64,000 bases of DNA from CAVQGZ01 sp963712175 (GCA_963712175.1 CAVQGZ010000007.1:62001-126000), one strand, 5' to 3'; positions 24,829 through 32,510 are shown, counted from the stretch's first letter. Notes: generated by a model from the letters alone, not told the origin. Made by a program: numbers and translations.

Positions 24829-25551
24829 TCAGCGGCCTCTCGCAGGGGTCATGGGTTCAGGGGTGGGCATCTCGTGCGGTCCTCGGTCGTTCGGCTCCGC
24901 TGTGCGCGGCGGGATGTGCGTGGTGCAGACGCCGTCACCGTGCGCGATCGTTGCCAGCCGCTGGACGTGTGAGCCGAGCAGCCGACCGATCACCTCAGTC
25001 TCGGCCTCGCAGAGCTGGGGGAACTCGGCGGCCACGTGCGCGACCGGGCAGTGGTGCTGACAGATCTGCAGGCCGCCCTGCGGGGAAGGGTCGACCGAGG
25101 CCGCGTACCCCTCCTCGGTGAGGAGCTCGGCAAGAGCTTCGGGAGCCTTGTCCGGCCCGACCGCCGACAGCGCGAGCCGGTACGCCTCTTCGAGGTAGAG
25201 CAGCCGACGCCGGGCGAACTCGCTGACCGCTTCGGGGCCGCCGAGCTCGGCTACGTAGCTCAACGCCGAGGCCGCCAGGTCGTCGTAGGCCTGCTCGAAC
25301 TCGTCGCGTCCGGCATCGGTGACCCGGTAGACCCTGGCCGGACGCCCACGACCGCGCGGACCGCGTTGGTAGGGCTCACCGGACTCCAGAAGACCCTCGG
25401 CCGTGAGAACGTCAAGGTGACGGCGGACGCCGGCAGTCGTCAGCGCGAGACGCTCGGCTATCGCTGCAGCCGTGGATGGACCGTGCTCGAGGATGTCTCG
25501 GGCGACCCGGGTGCGGGTTGCGGTGTCCGAGACGGGGTCCGAGTTTTTCAC
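24829..25551 (-). CDS. sufR: SufR, Fe-S-sensing transcriptional repressor of the suf operon
   Basis: A 240-aa protein of the SufR/ArsR-like family. The N-terminal winged helix (ILEHGPSTAAAIAERLALTTAGVRRHL) binds DNA. The C-terminal cysteines CQHHC and, 13 residues on, QLCEAE match the 4Fe-4S ligands of SufR. In other bacteria holo-SufR represses suf and loss of the cluster releases it. The GTG at 25551 is chosen; the frame continues to 25632. The GTG adjoins and shares one base with a CAAC-N6-GTTG palindrome, pointing to autoregulation. Confidence 0.93.
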   Translation of the reverse strand: MKNSDPVSDTATRTRVARDILEHGPSTAAAIAERLALTTAGVRRHLDVLTAEGLLESGEPYQRGPRGRGRPARVYRVTDAGRDEFEQAYDDLAASALSYVAELGGPEAVSEFARRRLLYLEEAYRLALSAVGPDKAPEALAELLTEEGYAASVDPSPQGGLQICQHHCPVAHVAAEFPQLCEAETEVIGRLLGSHVQRLATIAHGDGVCTTHIPPRTAEPNDRGPHEMPTPEPMTPARGR

Positions 25552-25564
25552 AACGACATCGTTG
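25551..25564. promoter_or_regulatory. SufR operator, CAAC-N6-GTTG palindrome
   Basis: The 14-mer CAACGACATCGTTG has perfect 6-bp arms around CA. It matches the CAAC-N6-GTTG motif reported for SufR in cyanobacteria and Streptomyces (from memory). It touches the first base of the sufR GTG and lies at the expected transcription start, so bound SufR would block initiation of the whole suf operon. Confidence 0.75.
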
Positions 25565-25635
25565 CCGAAATCGAGGGATGCGGCAAGCCCGGACGGGCTC
25601 GATCCGCCACCGCGGCCTGTCGTGCTCGCCACACC

Positions 25636-25641
25636 TAGACT
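25636..25641 (+). promoter_or_regulatory. Putative -10 hexamer of leaderless ABC transporter transcript
   Basis: TAGACT ends 8 nt before the GTG at 25650. No ribosome-binding site is seen. The spacer shared with sufR is only 98 bp, so this promoter and the SufR operator are close. Confidence 0.42.
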
Positions 25642-25649
25642 GCCCGCCC

Positions 25650-26609
25650 GTGACGACTGCCGCTGCCCCCGGCCCGGCCGAGGCCGCCGTGCGCGTCACT
25701 GGCCTGGTCAAGCGGTACGGGCCCGTGGCAGCCGTCGACCGACTCAACCTGGCTGTCGCCCACGGCTCGATCACCGCCGTCCTCGGTCCCAACGGCGCAG
25801 GGAAGACCACGATGATCGAGTGCGTCGAGGGATTCCGCACCCCCGACGCCGGCACCATCCGGGTGCTGGGGCTGGATCCGAGCCGGCGCGGAACCGACCT
25901 GCGTGCCCGAGTCGGCGTGATGCTCCAGGAGTCCTCCGGCGGATACCCCGGGGCACGGGCCGAGGAGATGCTTCGCCACGTAGCCGGCCTCTACGCCAAC
26001 CCTCTCCCCGTGGGCGAGCTCATGCAACGGCTGTCGCTGCACGAGGCGGGCCGCACGACCGTCCGCCGCCTGTCCGGAGGCCTCCGGCAGCGGCTGTCAC
26101 TGGCCATGGCGGTCGTCGGTCGCCCGGAGATCGTGTTCCTGGACGAACCGACGGCGGGGCTCGACCCGCAGTCGCGTCGAACCACGTGGGACCTGATCCG
26201 CGAGCTCAAGGAGGACGGCGTCACGGTGGTGCTCACCACCCACCTGCTCGACGAGGCGGAGCGGCTGGCGGACCGAGTCGCCATCATGGCTCGGGGTCGC
26301 GTCGTGGCTGCGGGCACCCCGCGGGAGCTGACCGGTGCGGAGCACGAGGTGCGCTTCACCGGTCGGCCCCGCCTCGATCTCGACGGCCTGCGCACTGCTC
26401 TCCCGGCTCCGGTCGAGGTGGACGAGGCGTCCGCTGGGCAGTACGTGGTGAGCGGCGCGGTCGACCCGCAGACCTTGGCGACTGTGGCCGCGTGGTGCGC
26501 GTCCCACGACGTCATGCCGCACGAGCTGTCGGTCGGACGCCGCTCGCTCGAGGACGTCTTTCTCGCCGTCACCGCACAGTCGGACCACAGCTCGAGACGA
26601 TCGCCATGA
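25650..26609 (+). CDS. ABC-2 type transporter, ATP-binding protein
   Basis: A 319-aa ATPase with Walker A GPNGAGKTT, LSGGLRQRLSLA and Walker B IVFLDEPTAGLD, then a C-terminal extension of ~90 residues as in drug-export (DrrA-like) ATPases. With the downstream permease it forms an ABC-2 exporter. The divergent position next to sufR recalls the Rv1456c-Rv1458c genes beside the M. tuberculosis suf operon, whose substrate is not known. The GTG at 25650 is the start; the open frame upstream overlaps sufR. Confidence 0.9.
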   Translation: MTTAAAPGPAEAAVRVTGLVKRYGPVAAVDRLNLAVAHGSITAVLGPNGAGKTTMIECVEGFRTPDAGTIRVLGLDPSRRGTDLRARVGVMLQESSGGYPGARAEEMLRHVAGLYANPLPVGELMQRLSLHEAGRTTVRRLSGGLRQRLSLAMAVVGRPEIVFLDEPTAGLDPQSRRTTWDLIRELKEDGVTVVLTTHLLDEAERLADRVAIMARGRVVAAGTPRELTGAEHEVRFTGRPRLDLDGLRTALPAPVEVDEASAGQYVVSGAVDPQTLATVAAWCASHDVMPHELSVGRRSLEDVFLAVTAQSDHSSRRSP

Positions 26610-27388
26610 GCCCGGGCACGTTCACCCCAGCGCCGGGGTCGGCGCCCTACTCCCAGATGCTGCGCTCCCAGACCCGAGTCGAGACCGTGCTGCTGCTGCG
26701 CAACGGTGAGCAGCTGCTGCTGACTCTGGTCATCCCGCTCGTGCTGCTGCTGCTGCTCGCCGGCACCGACCTCGTCGACATCGGCGGCACCTCGAGCGCC
26801 GACGGCGACAAGGTGGGGGCCGCCGTCGCCGGCGTGCTCACGGTTGCGGTGATGTCCACCGCGTTCACCGGGCTCGCCATCGCCACCGGCTTCGAGCGTC
26901 GCTACGGCGTGCTGCGCCGCCTGGCCGTGACGCCGCTACCGCGTTCAGCCCTGCTGCTGGGCAAGGGCGGCGCCGTGCTCGCCGTCGAGGCGCTGCAGGT
27001 CGTGCTCGTCGTGGGCGTCGCCCTGGCGCTGGGATGGTCGGGTGAGGCCTCGTGGGGAGGTGTCGTGGCGCTCGTGCTGGCCGGGACGGCTGCCTTCGCC
27101 GGTCTAGGCATGCTCATGGCGGGCACGTTGCGAGCCGAGGCAACTCTCGCCGCGGCCAACCTCGTGTACGTCCTGCTGCTGGTGGCCGGGGCGGCCGTGG
27201 TCCCGGTGGAGCGCTACCCATCGGGTGTCCAGCCGCTGCTGCACGCCCTGCCGTCCGGAGCCCTGGGAGAAGGCCTGCGGTCGGTCGTCGTGGACGCGTC
27301 CGGGGTCCCGTGGGCGCAGGTGGCGATCCTGGCTGCCTGGGCGGTGGCCGGCATCCTTCTGGCCGCTCGAACCTTCCGCTGGGAGTAG
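26606..27388 (+). CDS. ABC-2 type transporter, permease protein
   Basis: A 260-aa membrane protein with six hydrophobic segments and the ABC-2 signature region ATGFERRYGVLRRLAVTPLPRS between the second and third. Its start overlaps the ATPase stop (ATGA). The pair probably exports a lipid, drug or haem-related compound; nothing in the sequence decides which. In M. tuberculosis ctaA follows at once; here a four-gene sigma/sortase module lies between. Confidence 0.88.
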   Translation: MSPGTFTPAPGSAPYSQMLRSQTRVETVLLLRNGEQLLLTLVIPLVLLLLLAGTDLVDIGGTSSADGDKVGAAVAGVLTVAVMSTAFTGLAIATGFERRYGVLRRLAVTPLPRSALLLGKGGAVLAVEALQVVLVVGVALALGWSGEASWGGVVALVLAGTAAFAGLGMLMAGTLRAEATLAAANLVYVLLLVAGAAVVPVERYPSGVQPLLHALPSGALGEGLRSVVVDASGVPWAQVAILAAWAVAGILLAARTFRWE

Positions 27389-27426
27389 CCCCGCGCAGAG
27401 CCGCGTGAGCGTGACGGCGGCGCAGG

Positions 27427-27446
27427 TTTCAGAAATCGTTTCAGAA
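27427..27446 (+). repeat. Direct repeat upstream of the DUF4397 promoter
   Basis: TTTCAGAA occurs at 27427-27434 and again at 27439-27446, a 12-nt period, 6 nt before the CATCC -35 box. The AT-rich stretch stands out against the GC-rich surroundings and may be an activator site or UP-like element. Confidence 0.5.
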
Positions 27447-27452
27447 GTTGTG

Positions 27453-27479
27453 CATCCAAACGCCCCCTCCGTGCCGAAG
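27453..27479 (+). promoter_or_regulatory. SigK-type ECF promoter of the DUF4397 gene
   Basis: CATCC (27453-27457), 16 nt, CCGAAG (27474-27479) closely matches the CATCC-N16/17-CCGAAT promoter described for M. tuberculosis SigK (from memory). It lies 47 nt upstream of the ATG, with the ribosome-binding site AAGGAGGA between. A SigK-like sigma factor and RskA-like anti-sigma factor are encoded 1.7-2.3 kb downstream, so the module is probably self-controlled. Confidence 0.6.
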
Positions 27480-27526
27480 AAGGGCTAAAGGCTCATCCCG
27501 GAGCCGACCCACAAGGAGGAACACCC

Positions 27527-28345
27527 ATGCGTACCACCGCCGCCCTTCTCGGTGCTGGAGCACTCGTTGCTGCCACCGCCGGACTCGCCCTCCCCGCCTC
27601 CGCCCAGGAGGACACTGCGCAGGTCTCCGTCCTGCACGGCATTCCCGACTCCGCCCTCGGTGGTGACGCCACCGTGGACGTGTATGTCAACGGTGACGAG
27701 ACGCTGCCCGACTTCATGCCGGGCGACCTGGAGGGGCCGCTGTCCCTGCCGGCTGGCTCCTACGAGGTTGCGATCTCCGCCAACGACGCTGGGCTCGAAG
27801 GTGCGGTTCTGACGGCAACTCTCGACGTCTCCGCAGGCATGAACTACACCGCCGTCGCCCACCTGGACGCGGACGGCTCACCCAAGGTGACCCCCTTCGT
27901 CAACAACACCGAGGCGGTCGCGGCCGGCAGCGGCACCTTGGTCGCGCGTCACGTCGCCCAGGCGCCCGAGGTCGAGGTGTTCGTGAACGGCGATAGCGTC
28001 GGCTCGTTCTCGAACCCCAACGAGATCGGCCCCGCGCCCCTGGCCGCCGGCTCCTACGACGTCGAGATCCAGGCCGGTGGCGCAGCAGTGCCGACCACCC
28101 CGGCGACCGACGCCGTGCCGGTCGAGGACGGCGTGAGCACCATCGCCTACGCATGGGGCACCGCCGACGACCTGCAGGTGGCGGTCCAGACCGTGTCGCT
28201 CGGCCACTCGGCGCCCGCCGGTGTCCCCGGCGGTCAGACCGGCGACGCTGCCGGCATGATGTCCGGCTGGATCTTCGCTGCTGCTGGGCTCGGAATCGCC
28301 GGTATCGCGCTCTCCGGCCGCCGGTTCGCCGCAACCTCCAAGTAG
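27527..28345 (+). CDS. Secreted DUF4397 domain protein with C-terminal wall-anchor-like tail
   Basis: A 272-aa exported protein. A signal peptide (LLGAGALVAATAGLALPASA) is followed by two DUF4397 modules at about residues 30-140 and 141-230 (VSVLHGIPD...VDVYVNG; then ARHVAQAPEVEVFVNG). The C-terminus has a hydrophobic segment (WIFAAAGLGIAGIALSG) and basic residues, the layout of a sortase substrate. However, the expected LPxTG is replaced by a Gly/Pro-rich VPGGQTG. The strong ribosome-binding site AAGGAGGA and the strong terminator suggest high expression. Function unknown; probably a cell-surface protein handled by the adjacent sortase. Confidence 0.85.
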   Translation: MRTTAALLGAGALVAATAGLALPASAQEDTAQVSVLHGIPDSALGGDATVDVYVNGDETLPDFMPGDLEGPLSLPAGSYEVAISANDAGLEGAVLTATLDVSAGMNYTAVAHLDADGSPKVTPFVNNTEAVAAGSGTLVARHVAQAPEVEVFVNGDSVGSFSNPNEIGPAPLAAGSYDVEIQAGGAAVPTTPATDAVPVEDGVSTIAYAWGTADDLQVAVQTVSLGHSAPAGVPGGQTGDAAGMMSGWIFAAAGLGIAGIALSGRRFAATSK

Positions 28346-28351
28346 CTCGCT

Positions 28352-28392
28352 GCTCTGGACGGGCGGAGCGTTTCAGCCCGCCCGTCCAGAGC
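28352..28392 (+). terminator. Strong intrinsic terminator hairpin after DUF4397 gene
   Basis: Perfect 15-bp arms, GCTCTGGACGGGCGG (28352-28366) and its complement (28378-28392), with an 11-nt loop, starting 6 nt after the stop codon. There is no T-tract, as is common in actinobacteria. Confidence 0.75.
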
Positions 28393-28426
28393 TGCACAAT
28401 CGCATCACGTGCCACAACCTGAGACC

Positions 28427-28480
28427 GGGAGCGGTGGCCAAGGCAAGCCACGTCACCCTGGCGCCGCGGCCACCGCTCCC
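28427..28480 (+). other. Long inverted repeat in the leader of the sortase gene
   Basis: Perfect 13-bp arms GGGAGCGGTGGCC (28427-28439) and GGCCACCGCTCCC (28468-28480), 28 nt apart, ending 21 nt before the sortase ATG. In RNA this forms a stable stem next to the ribosome-binding site. It could be an attenuator, a translation-control hairpin or a protein-binding site. Confidence 0.7.
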
Positions 28481-28501
28481 CACTCACGAGAAAGATGGAT
28501 C

Positions 28502-29236
28502 ATGAGCCCTCGAAGCAGAGCCCTCGTCGCCCTCGTGGCGTCGGTGGCTCTGCTCGTCGGTTCGGGCATCGCATGGGCAGTGTCACGCAACGCCGGTCTT
28601 GGGTCAGACCTCGAGCAGGTCACGACCGCTCGCACGGCGGCCGAGCTGAACGTGTCACGGGGACCGGCTCGACCCGCGACTACCGACACTGCCGGCCAAG
28701 AAGAGCCGTCAGGGGCTGCGAGCCCTTGGGTGACCGAGGAGACGACCAGGATCGACGCCACGGAGATCGTCATCGCAGAGCCGGTCGTCCCGCCGAACCA
28801 GATGGTGATCTCCGACGTCGGCGTGGACATGAGCGTCATCGCCACCGGCGTGGCCGATGACGGGCAGATGGAGCTACCCGACGACACGTCGGTGCTCGGG
28901 TGGTACAAGTTCGGCGCCCGTCCGGGAGACGATCAGGGTTCGGCCGTGCTCGCGGGGCACGTCGACTCCTTCGAGTACGGGGTCGGGCCTCTCGCCTCGC
29001 TACCCGCCGTGCAACCCGGGGCGGAGATCTCGATCGCGGACGCCGACGGGACCTTGCTGCGCTACCAGGTCGTCTCTGTGCAACGCTATGACAAGGTCGC
29101 CCTGCCGGTGGACCAAATCTTCCGGCCGGACGGCCCGCACCAGCTCGCCGTCGTGACTTGCGGCGGCAGGTATATCGGTGGTGCAGTTGGCTACGAGGAC
29201 AACATCGTCGTGCTCGCTGAACCAGTGGCTGAGTGA
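28502..29236 (+). CDS. Class F-like sortase
   Basis: A 244-aa membrane-anchored sortase: N-terminal signal-anchor (LVALVASVALLVGSGIAWAV), a low-complexity linker to about residue 85, then the sortase domain with catalytic His in VLAGHVDS and Cys in VVTCGG. The family then normally has Arg about 12 residues after the Cys (YRDN-like); here that residue is Glu (GYEDNIVV), while an Arg sits 3 residues after the Cys. The ATG at 28502 has GAGAAAGA upstream; the frame extends to a GTG at 28409 inside the inverted repeat region. It probably acts on the adjacent DUF4397 protein. The sigma factor start overlaps its stop. Confidence 0.85.
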   Translation: MSPRSRALVALVASVALLVGSGIAWAVSRNAGLGSDLEQVTTARTAAELNVSRGPARPATTDTAGQEEPSGAASPWVTEETTRIDATEIVIAEPVVPPNQMVISDVGVDMSVIATGVADDGQMELPDDTSVLGWYKFGARPGDDQGSAVLAGHVDSFEYGVGPLASLPAVQPGAEISIADADGTLLRYQVVSVQRYDKVALPVDQIFRPDGPHQLAVVTCGGRYIGGAVGYEDNIVVLAEPVAE

Positions 29237-29244
29237 GGCCGCTG

Positions 29245-29874
29245 ATGAGTGCGACGATGGTGATGACGCAAGTCCGTGAGGAGCCGCGGGTGACCGGATC
29301 CGTCACGAGGTCGGAGCTCCTGCTTCCGACGCTCAGTGACCGCGACGTGGGGCTGTCGTTCGCCTCCGGCGCCGAGAGCGCTCTCGAGGAGGCTTACCGC
29401 CGCTGGTCGGGACTGGTCTTCACGGTCGCGTTGCGAACGCTGGGAAACCGCAATGACGCCGAGGACGTCGTCCAGCAGGTCTTCGTCTCTGCGTGGCAGA
29501 GCCGCGAGAAGTTCAACCCGGACTCGGGGTCACTGCCGGGTTGGCTCATGGGAATCACCCGGCACAAGACGGCCGACGTGCACGCCACCCGCGCGAAGGT
29601 GGGCCGTACCCAGGAGGCCGTCGAGCGAGTCACGGACGATCCGAGCGAGCCGGCGCCGGCAGGGCCTGTCGTCGACAAGGTGCTCATCGCCGACGAGCTC
29701 GCCCGCCTCGGGGAGCCACAGAAGCGAATCCTCGAGCTCGCGTTCTACGAAGACCTGACCCACGCTCAGATCGCCAGCGTCCTTCGGCTACCGCTGGGAA
29801 CGGTGAAGAGCCACATCAAGCGCAGCCTCGACAAGCTGCGCCTTCGACTGGAGGTTGACGGTGTCGCACTGTGA
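29245..29874 (+). CDS. ECF RNA polymerase sigma factor, SigK-like
   Basis: A 209-aa ECF sigma factor. Region 2 (DAEDVVQQVFVSAWQSREKFNPDSGSLPGWLM) and region 4 (RILELAFYEDLTHAQIASVLRLPLGTVKSHIKRSLDKL) are complete. It is followed with overlap by an RskA-type anti-sigma factor, the partner of SigK in mycobacteria, and the nearby DUF4397 gene has a SigK-like promoter. Start choice is uncertain: GTG 29233 (overlapping the sortase stop), ATG 29245, 29257 or 29263. Confidence 0.88.
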   Translation: MSATMVMTQVREEPRVTGSVTRSELLLPTLSDRDVGLSFASGAESALEEAYRRWSGLVFTVALRTLGNRNDAEDVVQQVFVSAWQSREKFNPDSGSLPGWLMGITRHKTADVHATRAKVGRTQEAVERVTDDPSEPAPAGPVVDKVLIADELARLGEPQKRILELAFYEDLTHAQIASVLRLPLGTVKSHIKRSLDKLRLRLEVDGVAL

Positions 29875-30640
29875 CCCCGAGATCCTCGCCCTGAGGTCGC
29901 TGGGCGAGGCAGTGGGGACGCCAGAGAACGACACACACCTGGCCACGTGCCGGGAGTGTCACGGTGAGTTGGCCAGCCTCAGCACCGTCGTCGGCGTGGC
30001 CCGAGACGGTGGACCCCTCGAGGTCTCCCAACCGGCCACATCCGTCTGGGAGAACATCCGGACCGATCTGCACCTCGCCCCCGCCACGTCGACGTTGACG
30101 ACGACGGCGACCACGTCGGCTGCAACCCACGAGCAGGAAGCCCCGCAGTCCCCTGATGCCCCCGTCATCTCACTGCACGAGCGCCGCGAGCGCCGGACGC
30201 GTCCGGCGACCTGGCTGCTGGCCGCCGCCGGTGTCGGCGGAATCGTTGTCGGTGGTGCTGTCACCGCCACGGTGATCGGGTCGTCGACGCAGGCCCCGCT
30301 CACCGTCGCAGCGTCGGTGAACCTCGAACCGCTTCCCGCCTGGGACGCCTCTGGCACTGCCGACCTCGCCCTCGACGAGGACGGTCAGCAGGTCCTCGTC
30401 GTCTCGCTCGACGCCGATGCCGCGGCCGACGCCTCCGGGTACCAGGAGGTCTGGCTCATCGACGAAGATGTGGAGGGGATGGTGTCCCTCGGCGTCATGG
30501 AGGGCTCCACGGCCCAGTTCGTGATCCCCGACGGGGTGGACGTGGCGACCTACCCGATCGTGGACGTCTCGCTCGAGCCGTTGGACGGCGACCCGACCCA
30601 CTCGGGTGACTCGATCGCCCGCGGGCAGATCCAGGCCTAG
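29861..30640 (+). CDS. RskA-like membrane anti-sigma factor
   Basis: A 259-aa single-pass membrane protein. The cytoplasmic N-terminus (SHCDPEILALRSLGEAVG) includes a zinc anti-sigma motif, H-x3-C-x2-C in HLATCREC. A transmembrane helix follows near residue 120 (TWLLAAAGVGGIVVGGAVTA). The outside domain ends with the RskA C-terminal pattern (YQEVWLID, SLGVM, then VDVSLEPLDGDPTHSGDSI). It would hold the preceding sigma factor at the membrane until proteolysis. The start is the GTG at 29861, overlapping the sigma gene by 14 bp; a TTG two codons earlier is possible. Confidence 0.88.
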   Translation: MSHCDPEILALRSLGEAVGTPENDTHLATCRECHGELASLSTVVGVARDGGPLEVSQPATSVWENIRTDLHLAPATSTLTTTATTSAATHEQEAPQSPDAPVISLHERRERRTRPATWLLAAAGVGGIVVGGAVTATVIGSSTQAPLTVAASVNLEPLPAWDASGTADLALDEDGQQVLVVSLDADAAADASGYQEVWLIDEDVEGMVSLGVMEGSTAQFVIPDGVDVATYPIVDVSLEPLDGDPTHSGDSIARGQIQA

Positions 30641-30653
30641 GGGCACCGGCGCC

Positions 30654-30659
30654 TACCCT
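30654..30659 (+). promoter_or_regulatory. Putative -10 hexamer of leaderless ctaA transcript
   Basis: TACCCT ends 6 nt before the ctaA ATG. There is no ribosome-binding site between. Confidence 0.42.
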
Positions 30660-30665
30660 GGGCGC

Positions 30666-31676
30666 ATGGCTCGTCGCACACCGTCGGTACGGCTCGTCCG
30701 TGGGTTGGCCGTGGCTTCGCTGGTCAGCCAGATCGGCATCGTCGTCACCGGTGGCGCCGTCCGGCTGACCGGATCAGGCCTGGGCTGCCCCACGTTCCCG
30801 CGCTGCACCGAGGACTCCTACGTCAACACCCCGGAGTACGGGATCCACGGGTTCATCGAGTTCGGCAACCGGTTGCTCACCTTCGTGCTGGCGGCGATCG
30901 CCCTGGCCACCCTCCTCGCCGTCCTGCTGCAGCGCCCCCGGCGCCGCGACCTGGTCGAGCCGGCCACGGTGCTGTTCCTGGGCATCCCCGTCCAGGCCCT
31001 CATCGGTGGCATCACGGTGCTCACCGAGCTCAACCCGTGGGTCGTCATGCTTCACTTCGTCGCCTCGGCAGCCCTGATCGCCGTGGCCACCGTGCTGGTG
31101 CGCCGCTCCCGCGAGCCGACCGGCCCCGTCCGCCCTGTCGGTGGCGGGCAGCCCGGCGTGTGGCTGCGGCGCCTGGCGGCCGGCATCGTCGCGACCACGT
31201 TCGTCGTCGTCTACCTGGGCACGATCGTCACCGGAAGCGGGCCGCACGCGGGGGACGAGGGCGCTGCGCGCACCGGCCTGGACGTCGAGAGCGTCAGCCA
31301 GCTGCACGTCGACATGGTGTTCCTGCTGATCGGGCTCACCATCGGTGCCTGGTTCGCGGCCCGCGCGGCCGGCTCCCCAGGTCGCGTCGCGTCGGCAGCG
31401 GCAGTGCTCCTCGCTGTCGAGCTCGCTCAAGGGTTCATCGGGTTCGCCCAGTACTTCACCGGGCTGCCGATCGTCCTGGTCGGTGTGCACATGCTCGGCG
31501 CGACGCTGCTGGTGGTCGCGGCCGTCTCGCTGCTGCTGAGCACTCGCGAGCGAGTGGCCGAGACCGGCGGGTCAGCCGAGGATGACGACGTCGACGCCGA
31601 TGCTCACGAAGACGAGCGTCAGGTACGTGATGGAGGCGTGGAAGAGACGCATCGGTCGCACGTCCCGCTCGGCTGA
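30666..31676 (+). CDS. ctaA: CtaA, haem A synthase (COX15 family)
   Basis: A 336-aa integral membrane protein with eight hydrophobic segments that oxidises haem O to haem A for cytochrome oxidase. Haem-ligand histidines are visible in GIHGFIEFGNR, MLHFVAS, SQLHVDMVF and GVHMLGA, and the cysteine pair in GLGCPTFPRC. The last ~40 residues (acidic, SAEDDDVDADAHEDE...) are not family sequence. They arise because the frame runs on 105 bp into the antisense of ctaB. Confidence 0.93.
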   Translation: MARRTPSVRLVRGLAVASLVSQIGIVVTGGAVRLTGSGLGCPTFPRCTEDSYVNTPEYGIHGFIEFGNRLLTFVLAAIALATLLAVLLQRPRRRDLVEPATVLFLGIPVQALIGGITVLTELNPWVVMLHFVASAALIAVATVLVRRSREPTGPVRPVGGGQPGVWLRRLAAGIVATTFVVVYLGTIVTGSGPHAGDEGAARTGLDVESVSQLHVDMVFLLIGLTIGAWFAARAAGSPGRVASAAAVLLAVELAQGFIGFAQYFTGLPIVLVGVHMLGATLLVVAAVSLLLSTRERVAETGGSAEDDDVDADAHEDERQVRDGGVEETHRSHVPLG

Positions 31677-32510
31677 CGCCGCCCGCAGCAGTCGCCACGC
31701 CTCGAGCATGAACCATGCGCCGGCAACTGCCGCCGTGCCGAGGTAGATCCACCCCAGGCTCCCGAGCGGTGCCAGCACCAACGATGTCGCCACGGTCGCG
31801 GCCGCATAGGCCACGATCTGCCGGCCGACGATGACGTCCTCGGCCACCACGGGAAGCATCGGCACGCCGGCGGCCGCGTAGTCGTGGCGGAACTTCATGG
31901 CCAGGGGCCAGTAGTGGGCCGGCGTCCAGAAGAACACGACGAGGAACATGACCCAGGGCTGCCACGCCAGGTCACCGGTGACGGCGGCCCACCCGATCAG
32001 CGTCGGCATGCAGCCGGCGATCCCACCCCAGACGATGTTCTGCGACGTGCGGCGCTTCAGCAGCACCGTGTAGACCAGGACGTAGAAGGCGTTGGCCAGC
32101 AGCGTGAGCCCCGCCGCCAACGGATTGACCCACACGAGCATCATCGCGACGGCCACGACGAGCAGAATCGTGCCGAAGACCAGTGCGGAGCGAACCGGGA
32201 TCTGCTGGTTCACCAGCGGACGTCGCGACGTGCGGCGCATCAAGGCGTCGATGTCGCGCTCGATGACCTGGTTGAAGACGTGGGCACTCCCCGCTGCCAA
32301 GGCGCCCCCGGCAAGCGTGGCCAGAGCGAGCCCGAGGGGCGGCAGCCCCCGAGCAGCCAGCACCATCGCCGGCAGCGTCGTGATGAGAAGCAGCTCGACG
32401 ACGCGAGGCTTGGTGATGGACACGTAGGCCATCACCGTCGCGCGCCGCGAGGGTTTCGACGCGCCCGGGGCACGCTCGACCGTGACGGGGCGAGGGTCCA
32501 CGGCGGTCAC
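31572..32510 (-). CDS. ctaB: CtaB, protohaem IX farnesyltransferase (haem O synthase)
   Basis: A 312-aa UbiA-type prenyltransferase with eight to nine membrane helices that converts haem B to haem O. The prenyl-diphosphate site is NQVIERDIDALMRRT (N-x3-D-x2-D), and FWTPAHYWPLAMKFRHDYAAAGVPMLP is typical. It feeds CtaA, encoded convergently. The GTG at 32510 is chosen as start (VTAVDPRPV), with a TACAGT hexamer 7 nt upstream. Its 3' end overlaps the ctaA coding region. Confidence 0.94.
   Translation of the reverse strand: MTAVDPRPVTVERAPGASKPSRRATVMAYVSITKPRVVELLLITTLPAMVLAARGLPPLGLALATLAGGALAAGSAHVFNQVIERDIDALMRRTSRRPLVNQQIPVRSALVFGTILLVVAVAMMLVWVNPLAAGLTLLANAFYVLVYTVLLKRRTSQNIVWGGIAGCMPTLIGWAAVTGDLAWQPWVMFLVVFFWTPAHYWPLAMKFRHDYAAAGVPMLPVVAEDVIVGRQIVAYAAATVATSLVLAPLGSLGWIYLGTAAVAGAWFMLEAWRLLRAASAERDVRPMRLFHASITYLTLVFVSIGVDVVILG

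Noticed and set aside
27405..27488. Possible 27-codon leader peptide before the DUF4397 gene
   Set aside because: No ribosome-binding site, it crosses the predicted ECF promoter, and the composition is unremarkable.
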